Shown in pieces: positions 6,325 to 13,675 of a stretch of 21,233 bases of DNA. Under the pieces are notes generated by a model, which saw only the letters and a program-made list of their open reading frames with translations, made no database searches and was not told where the DNA came from. Source of the DNA: Mucilaginibacter_A sp964244955 (GTDB lineage: Bacteria; Bacteroidota; Bacteroidia; Sphingobacteriales; Sphingobacteriaceae). The stretch lies in contig CAXTKQ010000066.1 of NCBI GenBank assembly GCA_964244955.1, positions 1-21,233 of the forward strand, read 5' to 3'. Positions within the stretch are counted from its first letter, which is position 1, and each line of letters starts with the position of its first letter. The position numbers were made by a program, and so were the translations under genes.

Positions 6325-7209
6325 ATGAAATCCACCATCAAACAACTGGCTTTTAATGAAAAACTGTCTTTAGGATTCGAGATTCTTTCGGTAAACGATC
6401 ATCATGTTCAATCAAAAAATAGCTTGCGTACACCTCACCGGGCTTCTTTTTATTCTATAATCTGGTTTAAAAAAGGAATCCCGGTACATAATGTTGATTT
6501 TAGTACAGTAACCGTAAAACCTGATTCTTTTTTATTTATCAGGAAAGATGCCGTCCAGTTTTTCGACCAGCTTAATGCCTTTGAATCACAGGTACTTATT
6601 TTTACGGACGCATTCTTCTGTAAAAACGAAAACGACTATTTATTTTTACAAAGCAATGCTCTCTTTAATGATTTAAGCAGTACTAAAGATAGCAGTAATA
6701 TACAGGCGAACAGTTTAATGAGAGAAATATGGGCATTAATGGAGGAAGAGGCAAAACAGCCATCTGACCTGTTTCAGCCTAGCCTGTTAAAGAACTATCT
6801 GTCCAACTTTATACTATTAGCACAAAGGGAGCGGCAAAAATCAGGTTATCGGCCTGTTCAGCATGGCATATATTTAGATCATTTGATCACATTTAAAAAC
6901 CATTTAGAAAGGGACTTTAGAAAAGAAAAAAGCGTGGGTTACTACGCTCAAAAAATGTTTGTTTCTACTAAAGTACTAACCAATGCATTGCAAAACACAA
7001 TGGGAAAAACACCTAAGCAGCTTATTGACGAGCGGATATTACTGGAAGCCAAAAGACTGCTGGTTCATAGCAATGACACTGGCAACATAATTGGCTTGTC
7101 TTTAGGTTTTGATGAGCCAACCAACTTTAACAAATTCTTTAAAAAGCACACCGGAAAAACTCCGTCGGAATTCCGGGCCAGCTACGCCCCAATTAACGGC
7201 AAGGCATAA
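6325..7209 (+). CDS. AraC-family transcriptional regulator
   Basis: 294 residues from ATG 6325; a GTG at 6307 is an in-frame alternative. The N-terminal half (to about residue 150) is a cupin-like sensing domain with PHRASFYSIIWFKKG and VTVKPDSFLFIRKDAVQFF, the usual arrangement in regulators of this class. The C-terminal part carries two helix-turn-helix motifs: SVGYYAQKMFVSTKVLTNALQNTMGKTPKQLIDERILLEAKRLL and NIIGLSLGFDEPTNFNKFFKKHTGKTPSEFRA, the AraC/XylS signature. The NTF2-like gene 124 bases downstream on the same strand is a likely target or partner by position only. Confidence 0.9.
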   Translation: MKSTIKQLAFNEKLSLGFEILSVNDHHVQSKNSLRTPHRASFYSIIWFKKGIPVHNVDFSTVTVKPDSFLFIRKDAVQFFDQLNAFESQVLIFTDAFFCKNENDYLFLQSNALFNDLSSTKDSSNIQANSLMREIWALMEEEAKQPSDLFQPSLLKNYLSNFILLAQRERQKSGYRPVQHGIYLDHLITFKNHLERDFRKEKSVGYYAQKMFVSTKVLTNALQNTMGKTPKQLIDERILLEAKRLLVHSNDTGNIIGLSLGFDEPTNFNKFFKKHTGKTPSEFRASYAPINGKA

Positions 7210-7333
7210 AAGTACCATCTTTAAGCACTAATCTACCTTTACAATAATTACCTCTAACGCGACCTTTGATTTATAAATTTATTAAAGAAAAACCGAGCAC
7301 AGATTTTCTAAACCAATAAGCAAAGGATCTATC

Positions 7334-7699
7334 ATGACTGACAACGAACTACGAACCATCTTTCAAAACTACCTTGATGCGTTTGCCACAACCTCTCTGA
7401 CCGAGCAGGAACGCTTGCTGCAATCTAGCATAACGGATAATGTGGTGTTCACCAATCCCGGTGTGGAAGGCAGCGGGATTCGAAATCTCTTAGCCCATAT
7501 CAACGGTTTCCAAAGGAAATTTCCGGGTGGCCGCTTCCGAATAAACTGGCTTCGGCAACAGCACGGGCAAGCACTTTCAGAGTGGACACAACTCGATCAG
7601 GATGCCTCTGAACTTATCACGGCTCACAGCTATGCCCAGTTAAACGAAGAGGGCCGGATAACTCACTGGGCGGGTTTCTGGAGTCCGGGGGCGGTTTAG
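7334..7699 (+). CDS. NTF2-like (SnoaL-type) protein
   Basis: 121 residues, cytoplasmic. The order of elements (helix LRTIFQNYLDAFA, then ITDNVVFTNPGVEGSGIRNLLAHINGFQRKFPGGRFRINWLRQQHGQALSEWTQLD, then AHSYAQLNEEGRITHWAGFW) is that of the cone-shaped NTF2/SnoaL fold, which includes small isomerases, polyketide cyclases and orphan ligand-binding proteins. The ending G-R-I-T-H-W-A-G-F-W corresponds to the usual final strand. The substrate cannot be read from the sequence. It follows the AraC regulator on the same strand. Confidence 0.75.
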   Translation: MTDNELRTIFQNYLDAFATTSLTEQERLLQSSITDNVVFTNPGVEGSGIRNLLAHINGFQRKFPGGRFRINWLRQQHGQALSEWTQLDQDASELITAHSYAQLNEEGRITHWAGFWSPGAV

Positions 7700-7804
7700 C
7701 TACCCCCATTCTTATAGTCAAATCATGAATTGCACCATACAGGATAGAGTATGCATTAACTGGAGCATTACCGACACAAAAAACAATAATGGATTCGGTG
7801 GCAC

Positions 7805-8107
7805 TTAATAATCCTGTTTCTTTGGATTTTGCCTGTTGTCAATAAATGCACTCAACTTTATAACTTGTTTCTTTTGACCGACCTTGTAAACTAAAGACAC
7901 TTGTTTGATGATAGTACAAATGTGTACTCCCTTCAATTTAATTGACTCTCGAAAAATTAGCGGATTATGCCGCAATGTTTCCAAATAAGCGTTAACTTTT
8001 GTTGTAAAGTTGTAAATTTCTTTCTCCGTCCAATGTTCTTATAAATATTCAATTCGCTTACTAAAGGTTTGAATAGCTTTCTTTGTCCAGGTTATTTCAA
8101 ACCCCAT
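7805..8107 (-). pseudogene. RelE/ParE-family toxin gene broken by an in-frame TAA
   Basis: The minus strand from ATG 8107 reads MGFEITWTKKAIQTFSKRIEYL, then TAA at 8039-8041 (codon 23), then continues in the same frame EHWTEKEIYNFTTKVNAYLE, followed by TLRHNPLIFRESIKLKGVH, ICTIIKQVSLVYKVG and IKLSAFIDNRQNPKKQDY up to the TAA at 7805-7807. The 101-codon length and the sequence fit a RelE/ParE mRNase or gyrase-poison toxin of Bacteroidota. The start lies inside the 3' end of the preceding antitoxin gene (16-base overlap), the normal layout of a type II toxin-antitoxin operon. One base change (GAA to TAA) suffices to explain it. Functional toxin is not expected unless the stop is a sequencing error. 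Confidence 0.8.
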
Positions 8108-8274
8108 TTTCCGAATAATTTAACTGCTTCGTTGTGAGAAATGGTTTCGCCGCGATCAGCTTCGGCTAAACCTTCCAATACAGTGCTTTGCTGTTCTTCG
8201 TTCAACTCATCGAACCAATCGTCTTTTCTTCCTTCAAACAAAAAGGTTTTTAAAATTGAAATTTTAAAAAACAT
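8092..8274 (-). CDS. Putative antitoxin of a type II toxin-antitoxin pair
   Basis: 60 residues, MFFKISILKTFLFEGRKDDW FDELNEEQQSTVLEGLAEAD RGETISHNEAVKLFGKWGLK. The acidic part DDWFDELNEEQQ..VLEGLAEADRGETISHNEAVKLFGKW matches the general pattern of small antitoxins found ahead of RelE/ParE toxins. The hydrophobic first 14 residues are unusual and may be a mis-set start or a degraded N-terminus. The stop overlaps the start of the toxin gene by 16 bases. With the toxin broken, the antitoxin is probably a leftover that is no longer under addiction selection. Confidence 0.65.
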   Translation of the reverse strand: MFFKISILKTFLFEGRKDDWFDELNEEQQSTVLEGLAEADRGETISHNEAVKLFGKWGLK

Positions 8275-8320
8275 CGAAGATTAATTTTATTTTAAATTTT
8301 GAACAAAATCGTTATTCAAT

Positions 8321-8887
8321 TTAAAGTACAGTAGTAAATCTTTTATAAATTACATCAATTGTAACAGGAACCATTCCTGATTTTGTGTAAAGGGTTTTTT
8401 CAGTGGGGATATGTATCTGATCATTTGAAATAACTTCAATAAGCTTTGGAAGCGGAAACTCTTTTTGTAAAGCTGTATCACCTTTATTAACTTCTAAACG
8501 TGTTAAAGTGCTATTAAAATTAAATGTTCCAACTGTGGCCTGGTTAGCGTATTGCAAATAAAAGTTAGGATCATAAGCAGTAGGTTTACTACCATAAGGA
8601 AAAGCTTGGTTTTGCCAAAACTGTTCAAATAAGTTATTTTTTAGATTGTCGCTTAATCTTAATTCCAAGTATGAATATTTCAAATTGGGAATTTCCTGCA
8701 ACATGTCATCCGATTTAACTCCATCCAAGTTTACATCAATTTGCTTGTTACTTGTAGCACTGACAATTGAATATTTGCCTTTAAAGCGCTGGCTAATCTG
8801 CGCATTATTCTGGTTAGTATTATCTATGCTTCCAGACTTTTTACATCCAATAACTATCACTATACATAAAATAAAGATGTATTTCAT
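8321..8887 (-). CDS. Hypothetical lipoprotein
   Basis: 188 residues from ATG 8887, chosen because it begins a canonical lipoprotein signal MKYIFILCIVIVIGC with Cys-15; a longer frame from 8911 would add eight residues before the signal. The mature part (KKSGSIDNTNQNNAQISQRF, then KGKYSIVSATSNKQIDVNLDGVKSDDML) is rich in beta-strand patterns and N/D residues. The motif VDVNLDGVKSxD resembles lipocalin-like lipoproteins of Bacteroidota that carry the phrase 'D.N.DG..S.D', but I cannot name a family. AT-rich codon use is slightly stronger than in the neighbours. No operon partner is close. Confidence 0.7.
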   Translation of the reverse strand: MKYIFILCIVIVIGCKKSGSIDNTNQNNAQISQRFKGKYSIVSATSNKQIDVNLDGVKSDDMLQEIPNLKYSYLELRLSDNLKNNLFEQFWQNQAFPYGSKPTAYDPNFYLQYANQATVGTFNFNSTLTRLEVNKGDTALQKEFPLPKLIEVISNDQIHIPTEKTLYTKSGMVPVTIDVIYKRFTTVL

Positions 8888-9053
8888 AGGGTTAATGTTC
8901 AAGCAACTCATTTCAGTAAAATTAACTATTACACATTGTGATAGACAATGCTAATTTATTAAACTAAGACATTTCTTTCAACACTTTTTTGTGCTTATTA
9001 AAAGCAAATAATAAAAATAAAAGCAATAGCCTTAGTAAGACTACAACCAACCC

Positions 9054-9296
9054 CTACTTCTTAATACTATTCGCAATATAAAACTCCAATGCCAACTGTT
9101 TTACGCGTTCGTTCTTTTCACCAAAAATTTCATCGGTTGATTTTTGCTGCAGCAAAGCCAAAATTTCAACCTGCATCTGGTAAATCATTTCTACTTTGGC
9201 ACTGTTGATGCCCAGTTCTTTGATTAAAATCGTGTTGATGTCAAATTCGTTGGCGGCACTTGTACCGGTTGTGTTTTCTGTTGGGGTTTCGTTCAT
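9054..9296 (-). CDS. Small conserved-looking protein of unknown function
   Basis: 80 residues with a disordered T/N-rich N-terminus (MNETPTENTTGTSAANEFD) followed by predicted helices (INTILIKELGINSAKVEMIYQM; QVEILALLQQKSTDEIFGEK; ERVKQLALEFYIANSIKK). No signal peptide and no cysteines. I do not recognise a family. A variant copy of the dispersed element begins 4 bases before its start codon, so its 5' leader would consist of that element. Confidence 0.6.
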   Translation of the reverse strand: MNETPTENTTGTSAANEFDINTILIKELGINSAKVEMIYQMQVEILALLQQKSTDEIFGEKNERVKQLALEFYIANSIKK

Positions 9297-9300
9297 GGCG

Positions 9301-9331
9301 ATGCTGTTTTTATCGGTATAAATTTGGTGTA
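9301..9331 (-). repeat. Variant dispersed element copy in the leader of the 9054-9296 gene
   Basis: ATGCTGTTTTTA at 9301-9312 differs from the core at positions 6-8, but is followed by TCGGTATAAATT, identical to the copy at 10936, and then TGGTGT. Read on the minus strand it is ACACCAAATTTATACCGATA then AAAACAGCAT. It ends 4 bases before the start codon at 9296. Confidence 0.65.
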
Positions 9332-9345
9332 ACTTTGAACTGAAT

Positions 9346-10032
9346 TTACTTTTTGTAAAGGTCTCTTAACGTTTGTTTCAACGTTTTAACAGCGGGCACG
9401 GCCGAAGGTTTTTTATTGGCAAACAAAGCTGCGGCATCGTCTTCATCGCCATAAAAAGCATTATCGGCTTTTTGGTCAATATCCAACGAAGAACCGCTCA
9501 AACTGATCCCGGCGAAAAGCCCTTTGCTGCGCGAATAGGTATAAACTTCGGATTCTAATTTATAATCTGTCCCGGCAGAAGAAGTGCGGCCAAGCGGACC
9601 GGCAGCCACGGAAATATCGCCGCCCAACGTAAAACTGCTTTTCCCGATTTCTAACAATGAAGTTTTGTTGAGGAAAACCAGCACCAAATCAACCGATTGT
9701 ATGCCGGCTTGGAAACCAAAACTACCGCCCGTCATGGTCAAAAAAACCGGGTTGCTCCAGGTCCCGTTGTCGTTTTTAACCATCGCGATGCCTTTTCCGC
9801 GTTTGCCGCCAATCATAAACCCGGCATTAATCAAGCCCGGAATAATGATGATGCCTTCTGTTTTTTGCAGCAGTTGCTTGGGGATGCTTTCGCGCAGCTT
9901 GCCAAATTCCTGGATTACGCGGATGGAAGCATCCAGCTTTTGTTGCTGTTTGTCCTGCGCTTGTATTGCGGTAAATGAAAAAAGTAACGCTAAAAGAAGT
10001 ACACGGTGTTTTAGAGAAAGAAAAAAGTTCAT
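9346..10032 (-). CDS. SYLF (Ysc84-type) domain secreted protein
   Basis: 228 residues from ATG 10032; a frame from 10056 would put eight residues before the signal. Signal peptide MNFFLSLKHRVLLLALLFSF TAIQA with the cut near QA|QDK. The SYLF/Ysc84 domain covers the rest: RVIQEFGKLRESIPKQLLQK, TEGIIIIPGLINAGFMIGGK, RGKGIAMVKNDNGTWSNPVF, LTMTGGSFGFQAGIQSVDLV, LVFLN..., and AAGPLGRTSSAGTDYKLESE. The domain binds phosphoinositides in eukaryotes; its bacterial role is unclear. The MBL-fold gene lies 53 bases upstream on the same strand and may share a transcript. Confidence 0.88.
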   Translation of the reverse strand: MNFFLSLKHRVLLLALLFSFTAIQAQDKQQQKLDASIRVIQEFGKLRESIPKQLLQKTEGIIIIPGLINAGFMIGGKRGKGIAMVKNDNGTWSNPVFLTMTGGSFGFQAGIQSVDLVLVFLNKTSLLEIGKSSFTLGGDISVAAGPLGRTSSAGTDYKLESEVYTYSRSKGLFAGISLSGSSLDIDQKADNAFYGDEDDAAALFANKKPSAVPAVKTLKQTLRDLYKK

Positions 10033-10085
10033 GGTTAATAGATAATGGTTGAACAATAACCCACAACTCTGCGTTTTATTGCACG

Positions 10086-10835
10086 CTACAATTGCGTGTA
10101 CCAGTTGCGCAAACGTACATCTATTTTTGGGTCTTTATCGTTCACCAGTTTTTTAAACAGTTCGATATCGCTCAATTTATTGCCTGGCTGGCGGTAATGG
10201 TACGGATAAACCACGGCCGGTTTAAAAGCCAAAACAGCATCGGCCGCAGGCGCAACATCCATGGTGTAAGGCGGGTTCATACAAACAAAAGCTACATCAA
10301 TATTTTTTAGGCTGCGCATGTCCGGCGTGCCATCAGTATCGCCGGAAATATAAACCCGCTTTCCGCCAAAATTCAGCACGTAACCATTGCCCACGCCTTT
10401 TTTGTGCCGCGCCGTTTCTTCAGGGATATTATATGCGCCAACAGCTTCAATTTTAATATTTTTATACGTTAAATTTTGACCGTTTCCCAAAACCGTAACC
10501 TTGGCAAAACTTTTGTTTTTGAGCTGGTCTACTACTTTTTGCGGTGCAATCAATTCTGTTTTGGTTAAATCGAGGCTGCTTAAAGTAGCTTCGTCTAAAT
10601 GGTCGCCATGTTCATGGGTGATGACGATCAGATCAGGCGCTTTTCTATCTTTAAATCTTTCGGCCCCGCCATAAGGATCAGCAAAAACGGTTAAACCGTT
10701 CCATTGCAAAACCAAAGCAGCATGAAAAACAGGCGTAATTTCGAGGTTGCCTTTTTTGGTCGGAAAAACATCTGCCTGGGCAAAAACCGAAAAAAATGGC
10801 AGTAAAAACAGTAGGGCAAAAAAATATTTTTTCAT
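10086..10835 (-). CDS. Secreted metallo-beta-lactamase-fold hydrolase
   Basis: 249 residues from ATG 10835 (an ATG at 10859 would place eight residues before the signal). Signal peptide MKKYFFALLFLLPFFSVFAQ. The metal motif HEHGDH is at residues 74-79 (H74, H76, D78, H79) in DLIVITHEHGDHLDEA; YISGDTDG supplies the bridging aspartate and VVYPYHYRQ the last histidine. The layout fits the UlaG-like branch of the MBL superfamily, which has hydrolase activity on lactones, phosphoesters or similar; the substrate cannot be read. Export to the periplasm is predicted. The terminator at 10904-10937 separates it from the small repeat protein upstream. Confidence 0.88.
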   Translation of the reverse strand: MKKYFFALLFLLPFFSVFAQADVFPTKKGNLEITPVFHAALVLQWNGLTVFADPYGGAERFKDRKAPDLIVITHEHGDHLDEATLSSLDLTKTELIAPQKVVDQLKNKSFAKVTVLGNGQNLTYKNIKIEAVGAYNIPEETARHKKGVGNGYVLNFGGKRVYISGDTDGTPDMRSLKNIDVAFVCMNPPYTMDVAPAADAVLAFKPAVVYPYHYRQPGNKLSDIELFKKLVNDKDPKIDVRLRNWYTQL

Positions 10836-10903
10836 CAGGTGTTCATTTTTAGTTAACATTCAACTTTTACACCAGCTTTCGGTGTCGCCATTTAAAAAGA
10901 AAA

Positions 10904-10937
10904 ATGGCCGAAAAAGTTTTTTATGCTTTTCGGCCAT
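10904..10937 (-). terminator. Rho-independent terminator after the small repeat-protein gene
   Basis: ATGGCCGAAAA (10904-10914) and TTTTCGGCCAT (10927-10937) form a perfect 11-bp stem with a 12-base loop. In the minus-strand direction the stem is followed by a T-rich tail (TTTTCTTTTT). It ends the transcript of the gene at 10958-11239. Its outer arm shares the bases AT with the adjacent dispersed element core. Confidence 0.8.
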
Positions 10938-10960
10938 GCTTCTTTTATCGGTATAAATTA
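10936..10960 (-). repeat. Dispersed element copy overlapping a stop codon and a terminator
   Basis: ATGCTTCTTTTA at 10936-10947, spacer TCGG, then TATAAATTA. The last bases include the TAA stop (10958-10960) of the minus-strand gene and the first two bases lie in the terminator stem. Confidence 0.75.
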
Positions 10961-11239
10961 CATTTTGGCAGTTTTGGCTTTGTTGGCTTTATAGCGCATA
11001 TCAGGCGTCCCGTCTTTTTTCATCGGGCCGGCGGCCATTGGTTTTGCTGCCTGGTTGGCTTTGAAACGTTTGTCGGGCGTTCCGTCTTTTTTCATCATGC
11101 CAGCAGTTTGTTTAGTTGCAGCTGCTTTCATGCTGGTTTTGGTAGTGGTTTGGCTGGAAGTAGCTTTTGCCGGAACTTGTGCGAAAGCGGCAGTTGCCAT
11201 AAAAGCAAGTAACATTAAGGCACTGAATAATTTTTTCAT
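10958..11239 (-). CDS. Small secreted protein with two KKDGTPD repeats
   Basis: 93 residues. Signal peptide MKKLFSALMLLAFMATAAFA. The mature part is short, highly basic and rich in K, A, T and M. It holds two copies of a 13-residue unit 24 residues apart: KKDGTPDKRFKAN at residues 50-62 and KKDGTPDMRYKAN at 74-86, each preceded by AG(M/P)M. The DGTPDxR core recalls calcium-type D-x-D loops but lacks the full set of acidic residues, so no ligand is claimed. I believe similar small exported proteins occur in Sphingobacteriaceae, but I cannot name a family. Confidence 0.7.
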   Translation of the reverse strand: MKKLFSALMLLAFMATAAFAQVPAKATSSQTTTKTSMKAAATKQTAGMMKKDGTPDKRFKANQAAKPMAAGPMKKDGTPDMRYKANKAKTAKM

Positions 11240-11395
11240 GTTGTTTTGGTTTTTAGTTGCACTAATATACGTTTTTAAATTATTTGTTTATCTGTTACAA
11301 AAATATAGATACTGTTTTTACAAGGTAAATTTTAGCAAACTGATACTGCGGCGTTTTATAGTTTTTAAAGGAATGCGTATCATTGCAACACAGCA

Positions 11396-11468
11396 GACTT
11401 CGTAGCTCAGCCGGTAGAGCAAGTGACTCTTAATCACTGGGTCCAGGGTTCGATCCCCTGCGGGGTCA
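11396..11468 (+). tRNA. tRNA-Lys(CTT)
   Basis: 73-base cloverleaf. Acceptor GACTTCG (11396-11402) pairs with CGGGGTC (11461-11467) with two G-T pairs; discriminator A at 11468. D-arm GCTC...GAGC, anticodon stem AGTGA/TCACT around the loop CTCTTAA, with anticodon CTT at 11429-11431 reading AAG. T-arm GGGTTCGATCCC is canonical. CCA is not encoded. Confidence 0.95.
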
Positions 11469-11479
11469 CTATAAAAATA

Positions 11480-11507
11480 AAAACCCGCCTATATAGGTGG
11501 GTTTTTA
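11480..11507. terminator. Bidirectional terminator after tRNA-Lys
   Basis: AAAACCCGCCT (11480-11490) pairs with AGGTGGGTTTT (11495-11505) including one G-T pair, with a 4-base loop, and ends in a T-run. It begins 12 bases after the tRNA and can also stop transcripts arriving on the minus strand. Confidence 0.85.
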
Positions 11508-11567
11508 TTTGAAACGATTATGGAATGTATCTTAGCTGAATAGAACATCGCGCCAGGGCAGCTAGTC

Positions 11568-11696
11568 TCATTTGTATGATAAATTTCGCGCCGTCCTCAA
11601 TAAATAAATTTCACCCTTATCAGGATGAACTTCACTATTGATAAACAATTCTAATGTATCCTGATTACCCCGAAAGACCAATATATATCTTACCAT
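11568..11696 (-). CDS. Possible small ORF overlapping the SDR stop
   Basis: 42 codons from ATG 11696 to TGA 11568-11570, MVRYILVFRGNQDTLELFIN SEVHPDKGEIYLLRTARNLSYK. It starts inside the last codons of the SDR gene on the same strand (7-base overlap), a layout compatible with translational coupling. The predicted sequence has a balanced composition, but I recognise no family. It could be chance or a remnant of a longer gene. Confidence 0.25.
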   Translation of the reverse strand: MVRYILVFRGNQDTLELFINSEVHPDKGEIYLLRTARNLSYK

Positions 11697-12424
11697 GGGC
11701 ATTCTGTATTCGGAAAATATTCTTCACTAAAGAATTTGCCTGATGGCCCATCATCGTCAATCAATGCGTATTTGATCACGCGTTTGGCGGCATCTTCGAC
11801 TGTTCCGGGTCCCTGGTGATTATTAATGTCAGTACCGGTAAAACCTGGGCAAACCGAATTAACCTTAAAATTCGTTTCACGCAAATCAAATGCAAGATTA
11901 ATCGTGTACATATTTAAGGCAGTTTTAGACGATTGGTAACCTGTTGCTTTATAGAGATAAAAAGGATTTGTTGTGTCACAGGCAACGGTTTGCGAAGCCA
12001 GGCCCGAACTAAGATTGACAATGCGAGGCTCACTCGATTTTCGCATTAAATCAATAAATGCTTGTGTAACCCTGACTGGTCCGTAAAAATTGGTTTCAAA
12101 GACATCTTTTATTGAATCAACACTGTAACTTAACGAATTTTGTTGATCACCACCACTGATACCAGCATTGTTGATGAGTATATCCAATACATCCGTTTTA
12201 TTTCCGATTTCCGCCCGTGCACTATCTACCGACTGTTGACTGGTCACATCCAGTTGAACGGCTTCTACATTGTCAATTCCTTCAGCCTTCAGCTTATCTA
12301 CTGATTTCAAACCGTTCTGAAGATTGCGGCTGCCGATATACACAAAAGCCCCCTGACAGGCGAGTTGTCTTGCTGTTTCTAAACCAATGCCTTTATTGGC
12401 ACCTGTAATTAATGCTGTTTTCAT
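11690..12424 (-). CDS. Short-chain dehydrogenase/reductase
   Basis: NAD(P)-dependent oxidoreductase, cytoplasmic, 244 residues. TGANKGIG at residues 7-14 is the cofactor loop; LINNAGISG has NNAG at 85-88; serine in NLSSGLAS (139-140) and Y163-x3-K167 (YQSSK) complete the catalytic set. VNSVCPGFTGTDINNHQG is the usual PG segment. The substrate is unknown. The AraC regulator lies 87 bases upstream on the same strand; such pairs are frequent in Sphingobacteriaceae and suggest control of this gene by that regulator, which is inference from position. Confidence 0.92.
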   Translation of the reverse strand: MKTALITGANKGIGLETARQLACQGAFVYIGSRNLQNGLKSVDKLKAEGIDNVEAVQLDVTSQQSVDSARAEIGNKTDVLDILINNAGISGGDQQNSLSYSVDSIKDVFETNFYGPVRVTQAFIDLMRKSSEPRIVNLSSGLASQTVACDTTNPFYLYKATGYQSSKTALNMYTINLAFDLRETNFKVNSVCPGFTGTDINNHQGPGTVEDAAKRVIKYALIDDDGPSGKFFSEEYFPNTECPW

Positions 12425-12452
12425 TTTGCTAATTATATTTAAATATATAGAG

Positions 12453-12460
12453 CAAAGTTA
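12453..12460 (-). promoter_or_regulatory. Candidate -7 box for the SDR gene
   Basis: TAACTTTG on the minus strand matches TAnnTTTG exactly and ends 28 bases before the start codon at 12424. A TTTG at 12487-12490 could be the -33 box, though the 26-base gap is longer than usual. It suggests that the SDR gene has its own promoter. Confidence 0.4.
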
Positions 12461-12511
12461 TTCAGCGAGGTAGTCGCGGGGATGGACAAATCATTTTAAT
12501 AACCTGACAAA

Positions 12512-13369
12512 TCAATCCATACCGTTTAAAAATTGGCTTACACTTTTACCGGTAAATCTTTTAAACAGGCGGGAAAAGTAATCGGGATCGTTATATCCTA
12601 ACTCGTAGGCAAGTTCTTTGATTGACGGGTTCGAATAGCGGAGTTTCCGTTGGGCTTCTAACATCAACCGATTAGTAATAAATTCCTTGGGCGAAATTCC
12701 TGAAAATTCTTTTACAACCCCATAGAGACTGCTTGTGGTTGTCGCCAATTGTTCAGCTATAGCATGGACGGAATTTTGTTCGGTAAGGTTTGTTTCTACC
12801 GCTAATTTAAATTCGATGTATTTCGATAATTTTAGACTGGCAGGCTGGCCAACGCTTTCAAAATAAGCACCGTTTAATTCTGTTAGCAACGAGTTAAGGT
12901 GAGCTAAAAGGATAAATGTATCTGCCAGTTCATTATTGTGATGGAGTAGATTTTCGAGTATCTCAAAAATTGCTTTTACCCTTTTAATGGCGGCGGCATT
13001 GAATTTTATGATGTTTTTATTAAGGGGGTTGATTAAAAATGAAAATTGTTGTGGTAAGAGGGCAAGCGTGTTTTCATCAAACGCAACCTTATAATATTCT
13101 TCTGCAGTATCACCTAATGGATGTGTGATAATCTGGCTTGGTGAAACAAAAAGTAATTGCCCTGCTGAAATTGTCACTTCCTCTAAATCTACCCTGTAGG
13201 CCGATGACCCTTTACCGACAAAAAAGAGGTAATAATAATTCAGCTTGCCCGGTTGTTGATATTTTCGGCAATCTTCAGCAGATAACGTGTTTTTCTCGTT
13301 GGAGATCATATTGATCAACAACTTATCATGCTGTTTATGTTCCTGTAATATTCTTGGTTGCTTTTCCAT
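12512..13369 (-). CDS. AraC-family transcriptional regulator
   Basis: 285 residues from ATG 13369. A frame from 13411 would add 14 residues, but the candidate -7 box at 13409-13416 would put the transcript start inside that extension, which favours 13369. The N-terminal sensing domain includes KLNYYYLFFVGKGSSAYRVD and VTISAGQLLFVSPSQIITHP. The C-terminal AraC DNA-binding domain has SVHAIAEQLATTTSSLYGVV and SIKELAYELGYNDPDYFSRL, then FKRFTGKSVSQFL. It is located upstream of the SDR gene on the same strand, and probably regulates it or itself. Confidence 0.9.
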   Translation of the reverse strand: MEKQPRILQEHKQHDKLLINMISNEKNTLSAEDCRKYQQPGKLNYYYLFFVGKGSSAYRVDLEEVTISAGQLLFVSPSQIITHPLGDTAEEYYKVAFDENTLALLPQQFSFLINPLNKNIIKFNAAAIKRVKAIFEILENLLHHNNELADTFILLAHLNSLLTELNGAYFESVGQPASLKLSKYIEFKLAVETNLTEQNSVHAIAEQLATTTSSLYGVVKEFSGISPKEFITNRLMLEAQRKLRYSNPSIKELAYELGYNDPDYFSRLFKRFTGKSVSQFLNGMD

Positions 13370-13408
13370 TAAATGGCATTGACTTGTATTAAATTTCTTT
13401 CGCGAAAA

Positions 13409-13416
13409 CAAATGTA
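13409..13416 (-). promoter_or_regulatory. Candidate -7 box for the AraC gene
   Basis: TACATTTG on the minus strand fits TAnnTTTG exactly. It would start a transcript near 13402, 33 bases before the ATG at 13369. No clear -33 box was seen. Confidence 0.4.
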
Positions 13417-13449
13417 GTGTCTTATCTTACTTATGTTGAGGTTGTAAAC

Positions 13450-13478
13450 ACCAATTTTACAGGCATAAAAGAAGCATT
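13450..13478 (+). repeat. Dispersed element, left copy flanking the glycosidase remnant
   Basis: ACCAATTTTACAGGCA followed by TAAAAGAAGCAT (13466-13477). It is the complement of the copy at 13690-13718 at all but one position, including the spacer, which is normally variable. It touches the 3' end of the remnant. Confidence 0.85.
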
Positions 13479-13483
13479 AACAA

Positions 13484-13675
13484 TTACTTTGTAAGGATAT
13501 CAATCTTACCGCCGTTCTTAAAAAGGTCATGCGATACGAAATAACCTTGATTTTCCTTTCCGTTCACTTTGATAGGAGTTAAAGCCTTGCCCTTTCCCGG
13601 TTTTGTGATCGTGATTGTTTTGCCGCTGCTGGTTTTCCATTTCACCTCGTCAAAAAGCGGTTGTTTAAATTTCGT
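13484..13675 (-). pseudogene. C-terminal remnant of a glycoside hydrolase, possibly GH92-like
   Basis: The minus strand from 13675 to the TAA at 13484 stays open for 63 codons: KFKQPLFDEVKWKTSSGKTI, TITKPGKGKALTPIKVNGKE, NQGYFVSHDLFKNGGKIDIL, TK. There is no start codon; a stop lies just upstream. The pattern (x)VNGKxxxxxFVSHDLFKNGGxIDI resembles the last beta-sandwich of GH92 alpha-mannosidases and related glycosidases (substrate loop, then H-x-D/x-x-K-G-G). It is far too short for a functional enzyme. A near-identical inverted copy of the dispersed element lies on each side. Confidence 0.5.

Noticed and set aside
4733..8107. Stop-codon reassignment or programmed read-through as the reason for both in-frame stops
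   Set aside because: The two stops differ (TAG and TAA), both codons end other genes here, and no read-through context or structure is seen.
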